Source of the DNA: Oscillibacter valericigenes
GTDB lineage: Bacteria > Bacillota > Clostridia > Oscillospirales > Oscillospiraceae
Reading direction: 5' to 3'
Assembly (NCBI RefSeq): GCF_021531915.1
Contig: NZ_JAFBIV010000002.1
Span: 186,001-250,000 of the forward strand
DNA: 64,000 bases
The notes under the pieces are model-generated. The model was not told where the DNA came from, did not search any database, and saw only the letters and a list, made by a program, of their open reading frames with translations. The translations under genes and the position numbers were made by a program. Numbering within the stretch: position 1 is the first letter of the stretch; each line of letters starts with the position of its first letter. Below are positions 34,175-44,060 of this stretch, in pieces.

Positions 34175-35146
34175 TTACCTCCTATCGCCGTCACAGCTTT
34201 CCGGAGCTATGACGGTCCCATCCTCATGGATCGTAAAATCCACAGAATTCCAATAATCCGCCTGGTGCCACGGGGCGGAAAACGAATCGGTGAACAGCAC
34301 ACAGGCGCCGGTCCGGCGCAGCAGTTCCACAGCCCCCTGAGAAGGGCGGTCCTTGTGGGGGATGTACTCCGATTTGCAGGAGATCACCGCCCATGTAGGA
34401 CGGAGCTTCTCCGCCAGTTTTTCCGTCATAGACTTTGCATCTCCGTGATGCGGCACCTTGAAAATATCACAGGGCGTAAGCGCCTCGTTCTCCCACACGC
34501 AGCCATAGCAGTCCCCTGCCAGCTCCATGACACGCCCCGCGTAAGTCAGGCGTACCCGCAGAGAGCCGGGGTTTCTGGATTTGGCAGCCCAGTACTTCAG
34601 GTCCTCCGGCACGGGAAGGCCCCGGAGCATGTCCCCCCATACCAGCCGCTGGGCAGCGTTTTCCGTCCGGTTGGGACAGATGATATCCACGGACAGCCGG
34701 GGTGTCAGAGGAAGCGCCCGAAGGGTTTCGGATACCGTATGCAGCCTGCATCCCATCTCCCGCAGCCGGTCCGCATTCTCAGCCCATTCGTTGAGACATT
34801 CAATCAATCCGCGAACGGTCTTTTGCCCGTCAGGCTCCAGGGGAGCACGCTCTCCCGGACCGCCGGGGAAAAAACCGGAATATACGTTGTCAATCATGAT
34901 CTCCGGCAACAGGTTTCCAAGACCGCCGGAGTGGTCTGTATGCAGGTGGGTGACCACCAGCACGTCCAGATGCGTGATCTTCTTCTCACGCAGATAGTCG
35001 ATGGTCCGGCATCGCAGGGAATCGGGCACATCTCCCAGTTCCTGCCGTCCGGTGTCCACCATCATGCGGAACACCCGATCTCCCTCCCAATCCTCGATCA
35101 GAATGGAGTCGCCGTCCGCCACATTGATAAAATGGATGTTCAGCAT
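34175..35146 (-). CDS. Metallo-beta-lactamase-fold hydrolase (ComEC/Rec2 C-terminal type)
   Basis: A 323-residue soluble hydrolase with the metal motif THLHTDH (His67, His69, Asp71, His72), a later GDCYG segment and VPHHGD, the arrangement of the ComEC-like MBL group. Such proteins cleave phosphodiester or phosphate esters, but substrates are largely unknown. No signal peptide. The ATG lies six bases after the membrane protein stop with a weak ribosome-binding site, so translation is coupled. It stands between a membrane protein and a HAD protein in the importer operon. Confidence 0.88.
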   Translation of the reverse strand: MLNIHFINVADGDSILIEDWEGDRVFRMMVDTGRQELGDVPDSLRCRTIDYLREKKITHLDVLVVTHLHTDHSGGLGNLLPEIMIDNVYSGFFPGGPGERAPLEPDGQKTVRGLIECLNEWAENADRLREMGCRLHTVSETLRALPLTPRLSVDIICPNRTENAAQRLVWGDMLRGLPVPEDLKYWAAKSRNPGSLRVRLTYAGRVMELAGDCYGCVWENEALTPCDIFKVPHHGDAKSMTEKLAEKLRPTWAVISCKSEYIPHKDRPSQGAVELLRRTGACVLFTDSFSAPWHQADYWNSVDFTIHEDGTVIAPESCDGDRR

Positions 35147-35152
35147 CCGTTA

Positions 35153-35707
35153 TCACCGCCGCTGAAGAGATTTTTTCCAGTCCGGCTCATCATCCGGCTT
35201 GGGAGGTACATAGTCCCGCCGGAAAAGGTAGTATGTCACCGCCAGTCCCAGGGCCAACGGGATCACGACGAACCAACCGTAAAAGGTCAGCAGAGCCCCG
35301 ACAGCGCCGGTCCCCCGCAGGTAAATCAGCAGCGTGATCAGACAGGCAGCGGCATACAGTGCCAGCCACAGATAGGTGCCGAACATCAGCCGCTTGTCCG
35401 TCAGGACAAAATGCAGCAGTATACTCACCAGCAGTCCTACGATAGCAGCCGCCAGGGATTGGATCAGGTTGCCCCAGAAGACCGGAAGCCCCGCCGTCAG
35501 ATTATGGAGTCCTTCGATCACAACAAAGAAGGCGGCTCCGTATACCGCCAGCATCACAAAGCTGAGGCAGAAGGTGTATACCAACAATCCGCTTTTGGGC
35601 TTTCCGTTCTCCGTCATCCGGAAGGCAGACCAGAAACTGTCCGCCGCCTTGGTGACTTTTTCGTTCCACTCCTTGTCCTGAATGGGGTTGGTGCCTTTGC
35701 TCAGCAT
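35153..35707 (-). CDS. Small integral membrane protein, four helices
   Basis: A 184-residue protein I cannot assign to a named family. A soluble N-terminus of ~38 residues is followed by four hydrophobic helices (about 40-65, 79-102, 109-131, 135-160) and a basic tail YVPPKPDDEPDWKK. AAGGAGGAACTCC stands before the ATG. It lies between the binding protein and the MBL-fold gene, so it may anchor or regulate the system in the membrane. Confidence 0.75.
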   Translation of the reverse strand: MLSKGTNPIQDKEWNEKVTKAADSFWSAFRMTENGKPKSGLLVYTFCLSFVMLAVYGAAFFVVIEGLHNLTAGLPVFWGNLIQSLAAAIVGLLVSILLHFVLTDKRLMFGTYLWLALYAAACLITLLIYLRGTGAVGALLTFYGWFVVIPLALGLAVTYYLFRRDYVPPKPDDEPDWKKSLQRR

Positions 35708-35727
35708 GGAGTTCCTCCTTTTTAAAA

Positions 35728-35755
35728 GGGCGGGCAGCCGGCTGGCTGCCCGCCC
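35728..35755 (-). terminator. Hairpin after the binding-protein gene (partial terminator)
   Basis: A 12-bp stem GGGCGGGCAGCC / GGCTGCCCGCCC followed by TTTT on the minus strand. It probably lets some transcripts end after the binding protein. Confidence 0.7.
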
Positions 35756-35790
35756 GGTGCGTGGTTTGATCAGCTGTCAGATATGTATGA

Positions 35791-37095
35791 TCACTTCTTC
35801 TGGTTCAGCCAGTAAGTCCACATATCCTGAACGTCGGGATAGATTGCATAGATGGCGTCGATGTCATTGGGACGGGCGCCCAGCTCAGACAGCTTGGCGG
35901 GGTTCTTCTTGTCCTCAACGTCGTCACGCAGGGGCCAGTTGCCGACCTTGGTGAAGGGCTTCAGACCACCGCTCTGGCCATCAGCGCCGCCGGTGATGTA
36001 GCGGATGAACAGACGGGCACCAGCAGGGCTGTCGGTACCGGCAGCAACGAACAGGGACTCGGTGTTCAGCAGAGCGTTGTAGGGCTTCAGGTCGATGCAC
36101 CAATCAATGTTGTAACCGGACTCCTCCTGGTTCTCGATCTTGCCGGCAGAAGCCAGGCACAGAGCGGGTTCGTCCTTGGTGGAGTTGTGAACGGCCAGCA
36201 CCAGCTCGTCGCCGTCGCCGATGAAGGTCATCTCAGCCTGAGTGAAGCGCCACAGGTACTCTACGCCGGCGTTGTTCTCGGGCACCTCGAAGTTGAACTT
36301 GGAAGCGTCATAGGTGTACTCCAGATCCTTGCCGTAGACGCGCTTGTAATCGGCCTCCATCTCGTCAGCATGGTTGATGAAGCTGGCGAACAGGGACAGG
36401 TAAGCGGACTCCTGACCGATCTCCTTGGTGTACAGGTGGAAACGCTGATTGCCATTCTCGTCCTTCTCAATGATCTGCCACCAGCTGTCGATAGGCTGAC
36501 CATCGGGGAACGCCTCGGTGTTGTAATACCAGAAAGCCTGAGAAGCGTACAGAGGATAGCTGTACTTCAGGTTGCCCTCTTCGATGTGGGAGCAGATGTC
36601 ACGGGGATAGAAGGGCTCCAGGATGCCCTGGTTGTACCACTCGTAGAACACGCTGCCGTTGACGTCCTTGGTCTGCAGCACGTCGGCGGTGACGTTGCCG
36701 GTCTCATGCTCGATCTGAGCCTTGCTCAGGACCTCGTCGGAGTCCAGGTCGGAAACAACCAGATCCAGGCCGGGATACATCTCTTCGAAGGGCTCCTCGG
36801 CCTTCAGCATCTTGGAAGAGGTGGCGTAGATGTTCAGGACCGTGTCCTCCTTCAGCGCCATCTCATACAGCTCGTCGTCGGTCATGTCGCTCCAGTCATC
36901 ATAATAGGGACCATAGGCCTCAGCGCCGGTCTCAGGGTCATAGCCCAGAGGCAGGTCGGTGGTGGGCTCTGCCGCAGGTTCCTCAGTGGCAGGAGCATCG
37001 GGGGTGGTGCTGGGGGTCTCGGCCTTCTTGCCGCAGGACGCAAGGCTGAGAACCATGACAGCAGCCAGCAACAGTGCAAACAGCTTCTTTTTCAT
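35791..37095 (-). CDS. ABC importer substrate-binding lipoprotein (Fbp/Afu class)
   Basis: A 434-residue lipoprotein with a signal peptide ending in lipobox LASC (Cys about 21), a Pro/Thr/Glu-rich linker and a family-1 extracellular solute-binding domain. The ATG at 37095 has AAAGGAGAAG upstream; a longer frame would start inside the leader. It belongs with the ATPase and fused permease encoded before it. In this class ligands include ferric iron, 2-aminoethylphosphonate and hexose phosphates. Which one applies cannot be read from sequence, but the HAD/PHP/PfkB context favours an organophosphate. Confidence 0.9.
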   Translation of the reverse strand: MKKKLFALLLAAVMVLSLASCGKKAETPSTTPDAPATEEPAAEPTTDLPLGYDPETGAEAYGPYYDDWSDMTDDELYEMALKEDTVLNIYATSSKMLKAEEPFEEMYPGLDLVVSDLDSDEVLSKAQIEHETGNVTADVLQTKDVNGSVFYEWYNQGILEPFYPRDICSHIEEGNLKYSYPLYASQAFWYYNTEAFPDGQPIDSWWQIIEKDENGNQRFHLYTKEIGQESAYLSLFASFINHADEMEADYKRVYGKDLEYTYDASKFNFEVPENNAGVEYLWRFTQAEMTFIGDGDELVLAVHNSTKDEPALCLASAGKIENQEESGYNIDWCIDLKPYNALLNTESLFVAAGTDSPAGARLFIRYITGGADGQSGGLKPFTKVGNWPLRDDVEDKKNPAKLSELGARPNDIDAIYAIYPDVQDMWTYWLNQKK

Positions 37096-37160
37096 CGGGT
37101 CTTCTCCTTTCGTTTTGAAAACATTTAGGGAATTCCGCTGGGACATTTATAAACTCGCGA

Positions 37161-38282
<1,122 letters not shown>

Positions 38283-38323
38283 ATCATTCTTTCCTTTCAG
38301 TCAAGTACCTAAAGCTCCGGAAA

Positions 38324-40150
38324 TTACCAGCTCTTGCTGATGTCTGCGCCGCCGATCTTGTTGGCCGCGATGTAGCAGAGCAGGATGTAGAACAGCACGA
38401 CCACGGAGATCGCGTCGGACATCTGGTTGTAGCCCTCCTGAGAGTAGGTGAAGGCCAGATAGGACAGGGTCCGGGTGGTGGGGGTCATCATGATGATGAT
38501 CAGGTCCAGCTCCTTGGCGATGGAGATGAACACCAGCATGAAGCCGGAGATAAAGCCGTTCTTTGCCAGGGGGATGATAATGGAGGTCATGCGCTTCCAG
38601 AAGCTGGCGCCGGCAATGTCGGCGGCCTCTTCCAGTTCCACGCTGATGGACAGCATGTTGGCGGTACCGGAACGGCTGGCGAAGGGGAAGTGCTTGACCA
38701 CGGAGGTCAGAATGATGAGGGTGAAGGTGCCGTACAGGGAGGGGATCAGGCCGCCCAGGTGAGGACGGGAGAACATGGAGAAGTACATGGTGGAGAACGC
38801 CACACCGCTCATCAGGTAGGGCACGAACACCAGCTGCTCGGTGAGATTGCCGTACCACTTGCCGCGGCCGCGGGAGCTGATGTAGCCCAGGAACTGGCCG
38901 CAGAAGGCGGTGATGATGGAGGCGATCAGGGACAGGCGGACGGTGTTCCACAGGGACTGCCAGAACTCGTCATGGCGGAAGATGCCGGGATAGTTGGTGT
39001 ACTTCACGGCGGCGTCCGTCGTGCCGATCCAGTTATACAGGGTCAGGTTCTCGGGACCGTAGCCGGCGCCGGTGGTGATCTGGAAGGTCTCCATGATCAG
39101 CACGAAGAAAGGCATCACCATGGCCAGGAACAGGAACACGAACAGGAAGGCCATCATGGGCTTCTTGGCAGCGCCCAGAGGCATCAGGGTGCTGCGGCCG
39201 CCCTTGCCGCCCACGGTGGCATAGGACTTGCGGACGCCGATGATGCGCTGGTTGCTCATCAGGATCAGAGCCGCCAGGCCAACCAGAACGATACTCATGG
39301 CGTAGCCGACGCCGCGGGGACCCTGGTCGATGAACACGCGCATCTTGGTGGCCAGAGTGTAGTAGCCGATGCGGTTGCCCAGGTTGGCGGCAACGCCGTA
39401 TGTACCGATGGACTTGGAAACGGTCATGACCAGTGCGGACAGCACGGAGGGCATGATCAGGGGCAGGGTGATATGGCGCAGGATCTGGGCCTTGTTGGCG
39501 CCCTGGATCTCACCCATCTCCTCCAGCTCGGAGTTGATGGAGCGGAGCGCGCCGGACACCTGGATATAGGAGAACGCGTAGTAGTGCATGGACATGCACA
39601 GGATGATGGCGATGGGCCCGTAGGCCAGCCAGTCGGGGATCGGGATGCCCATGCCGGCCAGGAAGCCGTTGGCGCCGCTGGTGGAGTTGCGGAACACCGC
39701 CAGCCAGGCCAGCGCCTTGGTCCAGGAGGGGATCATATAAGGAATGGTGATCAGCAGGCCCAGCACCTTCTTGCCGGGGATGTCGGTACGGATCATCAGC
39801 CAGGCCAGCAGGGAACCCAGAGGCACGGAGATCAGGGTGGTCATGGCGCCGCAGAACAGGGAGTGCAGCAGGGGCTCCCACAGCACGGCCTTGCTCATGT
39901 TGCTGGCGATCATGTATTTCCAATAGTAAAGGGTAAAGTCACCCACATGTGCGCCGGGGTTGCGCCGAAGCTCGGACTGAGCCAGTGTAAAGGTGGACTT
40001 CACCATGGTCAGCAGAGGGATCACGATCAGGCAAAACAGCACGACCAGGCTGACCAGTACGATCATGTTGAACGGGTTCTTGACCACGTTCAGAATTTGG
40101 TTTTTGAGCCGCGTCTTACTAAATGGACGGCGTTCTTTCTTCCTTTTCAA
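38324..40150 (-). CDS. ABC importer permease, two fused permease domains
   Basis: A 608-residue protein with two BPD_transp_1 halves of about six helices each. The EAA-loop segments are EEMGEIQGANKAQIL with HITLPLIMPSV in the first half and EEAADIAGASFWKRM with IIIPLAKNG in the second. Fused permeases of this type occur in FbpB (iron) and AfuB (hexose phosphate). The start is a TTG with AAAGGAG seven bases upstream. It is the first gene of the operon permease-ATPase-binding protein-membrane protein-MBL-HAD-5. Confidence 0.94.
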   Translation of the reverse strand: MKRKKERRPFSKTRLKNQILNVVKNPFNMIVLVSLVVLFCLIVIPLLTMVKSTFTLAQSELRRNPGAHVGDFTLYYWKYMIASNMSKAVLWEPLLHSLFCGAMTTLISVPLGSLLAWLMIRTDIPGKKVLGLLITIPYMIPSWTKALAWLAVFRNSTSGANGFLAGMGIPIPDWLAYGPIAIILCMSMHYYAFSYIQVSGALRSINSELEEMGEIQGANKAQILRHITLPLIMPSVLSALVMTVSKSIGTYGVAANLGNRIGYYTLATKMRVFIDQGPRGVGYAMSIVLVGLAALILMSNQRIIGVRKSYATVGGKGGRSTLMPLGAAKKPMMAFLFVFLFLAMVMPFFVLIMETFQITTGAGYGPENLTLYNWIGTTDAAVKYTNYPGIFRHDEFWQSLWNTVRLSLIASIITAFCGQFLGYISSRGRGKWYGNLTEQLVFVPYLMSGVAFSTMYFSMFSRPHLGGLIPSLYGTFTLIILTSVVKHFPFASRSGTANMLSISVELEEAADIAGASFWKRMTSIIIPLAKNGFISGFMLVFISIAKELDLIIIMMTPTTRTLSYLAFTYSQEGYNQMSDAISVVVLFYILLCYIAANKIGGADISKSW

Positions 40151-40256
40151 AGCTGCGCTCCTTTCTTAAATGCGGGTCTTGCAAAAGTCACCGCAGCCGC
40201 CGTGGGATACTTCGGCCGCCGCGGGTATTTTTTCCACTTCTCATCCCTGCCTTTCG

Positions 40257-40272
40257 ACGAACACGTTTCCGC
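40257..40272. promoter_or_regulatory. LacI-type operator O2 (importer operon)
   Basis: ACGAACACGTTTCCGC, 12 of 16 positions fitting GCGCAAACGTTTGCGC, just downstream of the inferred start, the same placement as O1. Confidence 0.5.
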
Positions 40273-40289
40273 AATCTGATCTTGTTCCG

Positions 40290-40318
40290 ATTATAGCAAA
40301 GTTGTAAAAACTAGTCAA
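40290..40318 (-). promoter_or_regulatory. Promoter of the importer operon
   Basis: Minus-strand TTGACT, 17-base spacer, TATAAT. Confidence 0.88.
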
Positions 40319-40624
40319 TTCATTCGCCGGCAAAAGTCACTAATTTGACGTTTTATATATAGTTCTCAGGGAACAAATGAGCATATTTCACAAGTATTTC
40401 TGTATCCTTCGGGAGTTTTCCGAATGCAATTTTCGTATTTATTGCAATTTTTTCCGAAACTTTTCGCAAAGCAGTCTCATTCTCCGTTCTTTGCCATGAT
40501 ACAACACTGAGCCGTCTCCCTGCCACCCGTGTCATGTAAGAAGCATGCAAAAAATCCGAAAAGCCCTTCATCACTTCCACTCTCTCTGCGCGCTTTCTTT
40601 TTTTACGGCCGCCTCTGTTTTTGA

Positions 40625-40640
40625 GCGCAAACGTTTTCCG
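40625..40640. promoter_or_regulatory. LacI-type operator O3
   Basis: GCGCAAACGTTTTCCG, with a perfect left half plus centre. It stands ~100 bp upstream of the PHP promoter and ~350 bp from O2, suitable for looping. Confidence 0.6.
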
Positions 40641-40742
40641 TTGTGCAGTATCGTTGGCTCTACAGATCAATTGCAATAATCCCTAATTTTTCTGTTCATT
40701 TTTATCTAATTCGTCCAAAAATGCAAGAAAAATATAAAAAGG

Positions 40743-40770
40743 TTGACAAAGGTCCCCTATTTGATATATA
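40743..40770 (+). promoter_or_regulatory. Promoter of the PHP gene
   Basis: TTGACA, 16-base spacer, TATATA. Confidence 0.8.
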
Positions 40771-40776
40771 TTTTTT

Positions 40777-40792
40777 TCGAAAACATTTGCGC
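40777..40792. promoter_or_regulatory. LacI-type operator O4 (PHP gene)
   Basis: TCGAAAACATTTGCGC, 13 of 16 positions fitting the palindrome, covering the inferred transcription start of the PHP gene. Confidence 0.6.
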
Positions 40793-40845
40793 TCTGTTTT
40801 TCACTATATGAAGACAGAGACGTTCTGAGAAGGAGGACGATGGAG

Positions 40846-41517
40846 ATGCACAAGATCGAAACGCATCTGCACACCAAGATCGTCAGCAAGTGCGGCTGGC
40901 TGAGTCCCGAGGAACTGATTGCCGGCTACAAGGCCGCCGGGTATGACGCTATCGTGGTGACGGATCACTATAACCGCACCACCTTTGAATATCTGGGAAT
41001 CGATACCCGGGCCCCCGGCGACAAGGTAGGTGCTTTCCTGGATGGCTACCGCCGCATGGCGGAGCTGGGCGAGCGGGAAGGCATCCGCGTGTTCAAGGGT
41101 GCGGAGCTCCGCTTTGACGAGAGCGAGAACGACTATCTGCTCTACGGCTACGCCGATGAACTGCTGGAGGACCCCGAGGCGCTGTTCCGTATGGGCATTG
41201 CCGCTTTCTCCCCCATCGCCCGCGGTCAGGGCGCCCTGCTGGTGCAGGCTCATCCCTACCGCAAAAAGTGCACCCCCGCTATCGCCTGCTACCTGGACGG
41301 CGTGGAGGTCCGGAACCAGAATCCCCGCCATGCCAACTTCAACGAGCGTGCCGTGGAGTACGCCCAGCAGTATGGCCTGCTGGGTCTGGCCGGCTCCGAC
41401 TGCCACCGGACCGAGGACATCGCCACCACCGGTATTCTGTCTGCTGAGCTGCCTGGAGACTCCTTTGGCATGGCACGGCTGATCCGTTCCCGCAATTACA
41501 CCTTGATTGGTGATTAA
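40846..41517 (+). CDS. PHP-domain metal-dependent phosphoesterase
   Basis: A 223-residue PHP protein. Metal ligands are visible as His7/His9 (THLHT), Asp40/His41 (VTDHYN), Glu87 (KGAE), His136 (QAHPY) and Asp185/His187 (GSDCHR). PHP enzymes hydrolyse phosphate esters, including histidinol phosphate and cyclic or nucleoside phosphates; this one is short and stand-alone. The ATG at 40846 has AGGAGG nine bases upstream; ATG 40840 is only three away. It diverges from the importer operon and carries its own operator, so it is probably part of the same regulon. Confidence 0.92.
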   Translation: MHKIETHLHTKIVSKCGWLSPEELIAGYKAAGYDAIVVTDHYNRTTFEYLGIDTRAPGDKVGAFLDGYRRMAELGEREGIRVFKGAELRFDESENDYLLYGYADELLEDPEALFRMGIAAFSPIARGQGALLVQAHPYRKKCTPAIACYLDGVEVRNQNPRHANFNERAVEYAQQYGLLGLAGSDCHRTEDIATTGILSAELPGDSFGMARLIRSRNYTLIGD

Positions 41518-41542
41518 CTCTTTTCTCCACACACTTACCCCC

Positions 41543-41590
41543 AAAGTTCACACCCGGAGCGATGAATGCCGCTCCGGGTGTAAACTTTTT
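41543..41590 (+). terminator. Terminator of the PHP gene
   Basis: Stem ACACCCGGAGCG / CGCTCCGGGTGT extended by AAAGTT/AACTTT, then TTTTT. Confidence 0.9.
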
Positions 41591-41673
41591 GTATACAAAT
41601 CCGATTTTGTCTGTCAATTGTCGAAAAAAGAGGTATACTAACGCTGTAAAAACAACGCTGTGGGAGGATATAT

Positions 41674-42900
41674 ATGAATGCTGACATGCTGCTTCAGGAA
41701 GCGGAGCAAATCCGGGACCATGTTCTGCGGGAACGGCGGGCCCTGCACCAGATGCCCGGCACCGGCTTTGATATTGACGACACCCTGTCCTTCGTCCGGC
41801 AGGAGCTGACGGAAATGGGTCTCCAGCCCACAGACTGCGGCCGGGCAGGACTTACAGCCCTGGTGGGCGGGAAGCGCCCGGGAAAAGTATTCCTGCTGCG
41901 GGCGGACATGGACGCCCTGCCTATCCGGGAGGAGGCGGACGTGGACTTCGCCTCCCGAAATGGCAGGATGCACGCCTGCGGCCACGACCTGCACACCGCC
42001 ATGCTGCTGGGGGCCGCCCGGCTGCTGAAGGCCCACGAGGACGAGATCGACGGCACGGTGAAGCTGATGTTCCAACCCGCCGAGGAGATCTTTGAGGGCT
42101 CCCACAGCATGATCCAAGCGGGCCTGCTGGAAAACCCGAAGGTGGACGCCGCCCTGATGATCCATGTCATGGCAGGGATGCCCTTCCCGGCAGGCACCGT
42201 GGTGGTCTCCGCTCCCGGCGTCAGCGCCCCGGCGGCAGACTACTTTGACATCAGGGTCCAGGGCAAGGGTTGCCACGGCTCCATGCCCAACACCGGCGTG
42301 GACCCCCTGACCGCCGCCGCCCACATTTTGATTGCTCTCCAGGAGCTCCACGCCCGGGAACTGGCTATGGACGACCGGGCAGTGCTGACCATCGGCACCA
42401 TGAACGCCGGCACCGCCGCCAACGTCATCCCGGACACCGTCACCATGGGCGGCAGTCTCCGCACCTTTGACGAGGAGACCCGGACCTTCCTGAAGCAGCG
42501 GATGACAGAGATCGCCCAGTGTACCGCCAGGGCCTTCCGGGCGGAGGCAGAGGTCACCTTCGGCAGCGGCTGCCCCACCCTGGTCAACGACAAGGACCTG
42601 TCCGCCTGCTGCGGGCAGTATATGAAAGAACTGCTGGGTCCGGGAAAGGCCTTTTCCGTGGCGGAGCTCAATGCCATGGGCGGCGGCAGCTCCTCCAAGA
42701 CCGCCGGGTCCGAGGACTTCGCCTATGTCAGTCAGGAGGTACCCTCCCTTATGCTGGCCCTGGCCGCCGGACAGCCGGAAAAGGGCTACTGCTATCCCCA
42801 GCACCACCCCATGGCAAAATTCGATGAAAGCGTCCTCCCCGGCGGCAGCGCCGTCTACGCCTGGGCCGCCCTCCGCTGGCTCCAGGACCACAAGGCATGA
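41674..42900 (+). CDS. M20-family amidohydrolase (M20D type)
   Basis: A 408-residue zinc amidohydrolase. Motifs are RADMDALPI, HACGHDLHTAM, the catalytic Glu pair in QPAEE and a later SEDF segment, arranged as in N-acyl-amino-acid / hippurate / IAA-amino-acid hydrolases. It removes acyl groups from amino acids in the cytoplasm. GGGAGGATATAT stands before the ATG. A -10 TATACT lies upstream at 41635-41640 with a poor -35. Two AACGCTGT repeats stand in the leader. It is transcribed away from the PHP gene's terminator, so it is separate from that locus. Confidence 0.93.
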   Translation: MNADMLLQEAEQIRDHVLRERRALHQMPGTGFDIDDTLSFVRQELTEMGLQPTDCGRAGLTALVGGKRPGKVFLLRADMDALPIREEADVDFASRNGRMHACGHDLHTAMLLGAARLLKAHEDEIDGTVKLMFQPAEEIFEGSHSMIQAGLLENPKVDAALMIHVMAGMPFPAGTVVVSAPGVSAPAADYFDIRVQGKGCHGSMPNTGVDPLTAAAHILIALQELHARELAMDDRAVLTIGTMNAGTAANVIPDTVTMGGSLRTFDEETRTFLKQRMTEIAQCTARAFRAEAEVTFGSGCPTLVNDKDLSACCGQYMKELLGPGKAFSVAELNAMGGGSSSKTAGSEDFAYVSQEVPSLMLALAAGQPEKGYCYPQHHPMAKFDESVLPGGSAVYAWAALRWLQDHKA

Positions 42901-42908
42901 TCTTTAAT

Positions 42909-42953
42909 ATAAAAAGCAAGACGCAGAGAAAGCCTCTGCGTCTTGCTTTTTAT
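42909..42953. terminator. Bidirectional terminator, M20 gene / HD gene
   Basis: Long stem ATAAAAAGCAAGACGCAGAG / CTCTGCGTCTTGCTTTTTAT with a 5-base loop. Confidence 0.92.
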
Positions 42954-43029
42954 ATGCGATTGGAACAGGTCCGTGTAAAAAATGCTGCCTTTTCACGGCG
43001 CTGAGCACCAGTCCCGGACCGCAGTTCCC

Positions 43030-43689
43030 TCAAATCAGCTGCTGTTCGTTGATCATCAGCTTGAACTGCAGCCCCAGCTTCTCCGCCGCCTTGCGGCAGA
43101 GAAGCATCCGCCCCATGAAGATCTCAAAGTAGTCCATGACGGAACCATACTTGGTGTCCACGGACAGCTTCAGCTTGATCAGGGTATGCTCTCCATTGAT
43201 TTTCAGCTGGGATTCCTTCACCGAATAGTTCACCCGGTCGTGAATGTCAAAGGTGGAGGGATCCTGATTCCGGACCCGGCTGCGGCGGACATCGGATTTG
43301 TCCGCCAAAATCAGCGCCGCTGCCACGGCGTTCACCGGCTGGCCGGTGCCCTCGTCGTGGTTGCCGATGGCGGTGACGATGGTGGCGATCTCCGCCGGAT
43401 CGCAGTCCAGATTGTCCAGAATGCGGAAGGCCATGACGGCGCCGGACTGGGAGTGGTCGATGCGGTTCACCAGATTTCCGATGTCGTGAAGGAATCCGGC
43501 GATCTTTGCCAGCTCCACCGTCCGCTCCGGGTAGCCCAGGGTCCGCAGGATATACCCCGCATTCTCCGCCACTACCGTCACGTGGGCAAAGCTGTGCTCT
43601 GTAAAGCCCAGGGCGATGAGGGACTCATCCGCCCGCTGGATATAGGTGCGGATGGCTTCATTGTTTTTCACCTCTTCAAAGGTCAGCAA
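43030..43689 (-). CDS. HD-domain phosphohydrolase
   Basis: A 219-residue protein with the HD metal signature: His32/His36 (HSFAH), His68-Asp69 (FLHDIGN), His79 and a later NHDEGTG. The domain fills about residues 20-150; the C-terminal ~70 residues are basic and family-specific. It probably hydrolyses a nucleotide or phosphoester. The start is a TTG with AAAGGAG about ten bases upstream. It is transcribed alone. Confidence 0.88.
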   Translation of the reverse strand: MLTFEEVKNNEAIRTYIQRADESLIALGFTEHSFAHVTVVAENAGYILRTLGYPERTVELAKIAGFLHDIGNLVNRIDHSQSGAVMAFRILDNLDCDPAEIATIVTAIGNHDEGTGQPVNAVAAALILADKSDVRRSRVRNQDPSTFDIHDRVNYSVKESQLKINGEHTLIKLKLSVDTKYGSVMDYFEIFMGRMLLCRKAAEKLGLQFKLMINEQQLI

Positions 43690-43810
43690 TACCGGTCTCT
43701 CCTTTCAGTGGAAGAGCGGCACTGCCGCCTCCCTGTTTTCATGATTCGACGGATGCACACCTGCAGGGGCATAGCCGGCGCCGCTGCACATGGTGCGCCG
43801 TTACAATAAT

Positions 43811-43839
43811 AGTATACTTGCTTTTCAGTTCTGCCGCAA
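43811..43839 (-). promoter_or_regulatory. Promoter of the HD gene
   Basis: Minus-strand TTGCGG, 17-base spacer, TATACT. The promoter lies ~120 bases before the start. Confidence 0.7.
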
Positions 43840-44007
43840 GGTCTTTGATTTCGGATGTAAAAATAGGCCGGGTTCTGTAAGACGGCAAACTCTTTTTTCA
43901 TGGCGGCATTTTCCTTTTCAGATGTCCGCTGCTTAGTACCGCAGTTCTAGTATAAACAGCCTGCCGCAAAATCCATCACCATGCTATTGTAAAGTATGTG
44001 TAAACAT
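43840..44007. other. Intergenic stretch upstream of the HD gene
   Basis: With the HD promoter, leader and dctA-type terminator this completes a 370-bp gap (43690-44060). It holds a second TTGCGGCAG...TATACTA-like sequence at 43945-43970 with a bad spacing. No supported gene. Confidence 0.4.
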
Positions 44008-44039
44008 GAAAAAGCCGGGGCCGCGAAAGCGGCCCCGGC
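44008..44039 (-). terminator. Terminator of the dicarboxylate symporter gene
   Basis: Stem GCCGGGGCCGC / GCGGCCCCGGC, GAAA-type loop, TTTTT on the minus strand. Confidence 0.95.
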
Positions 44040-44060
44040 AAAGAACGGTGTCTGTTCAGT

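Larger units (their letters stand above)
40151..40839. other. Regulatory gap between importer operon and PHP gene
   Basis: About 690 bp, AT-richer than the flanks, with divergent promoters and three LacI-type palindromes listed separately. Short frames here have no family features; I see no gene. Confidence 0.7.

Noticed and set aside
40353-40676. 107-codon minus-strand frame between importer and PHP gene
   Set aside because: No ribosome-binding site, low-complexity basic sequence, and it covers the regulatory region.
43845-43870. Sequence like the 3' end of RNase P RNA (ACAGAACCCGGC on the minus strand)
   Set aside because: The upstream 350 bases lack the other conserved rnpB elements and hold a terminator and promoter instead.
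43683-43901. 72-codon frame on the minus strand
   Set aside because: It contains the HD gene promoter, overlaps the HD start, and has a Cys/Arg-rich unstructured end with no family features.
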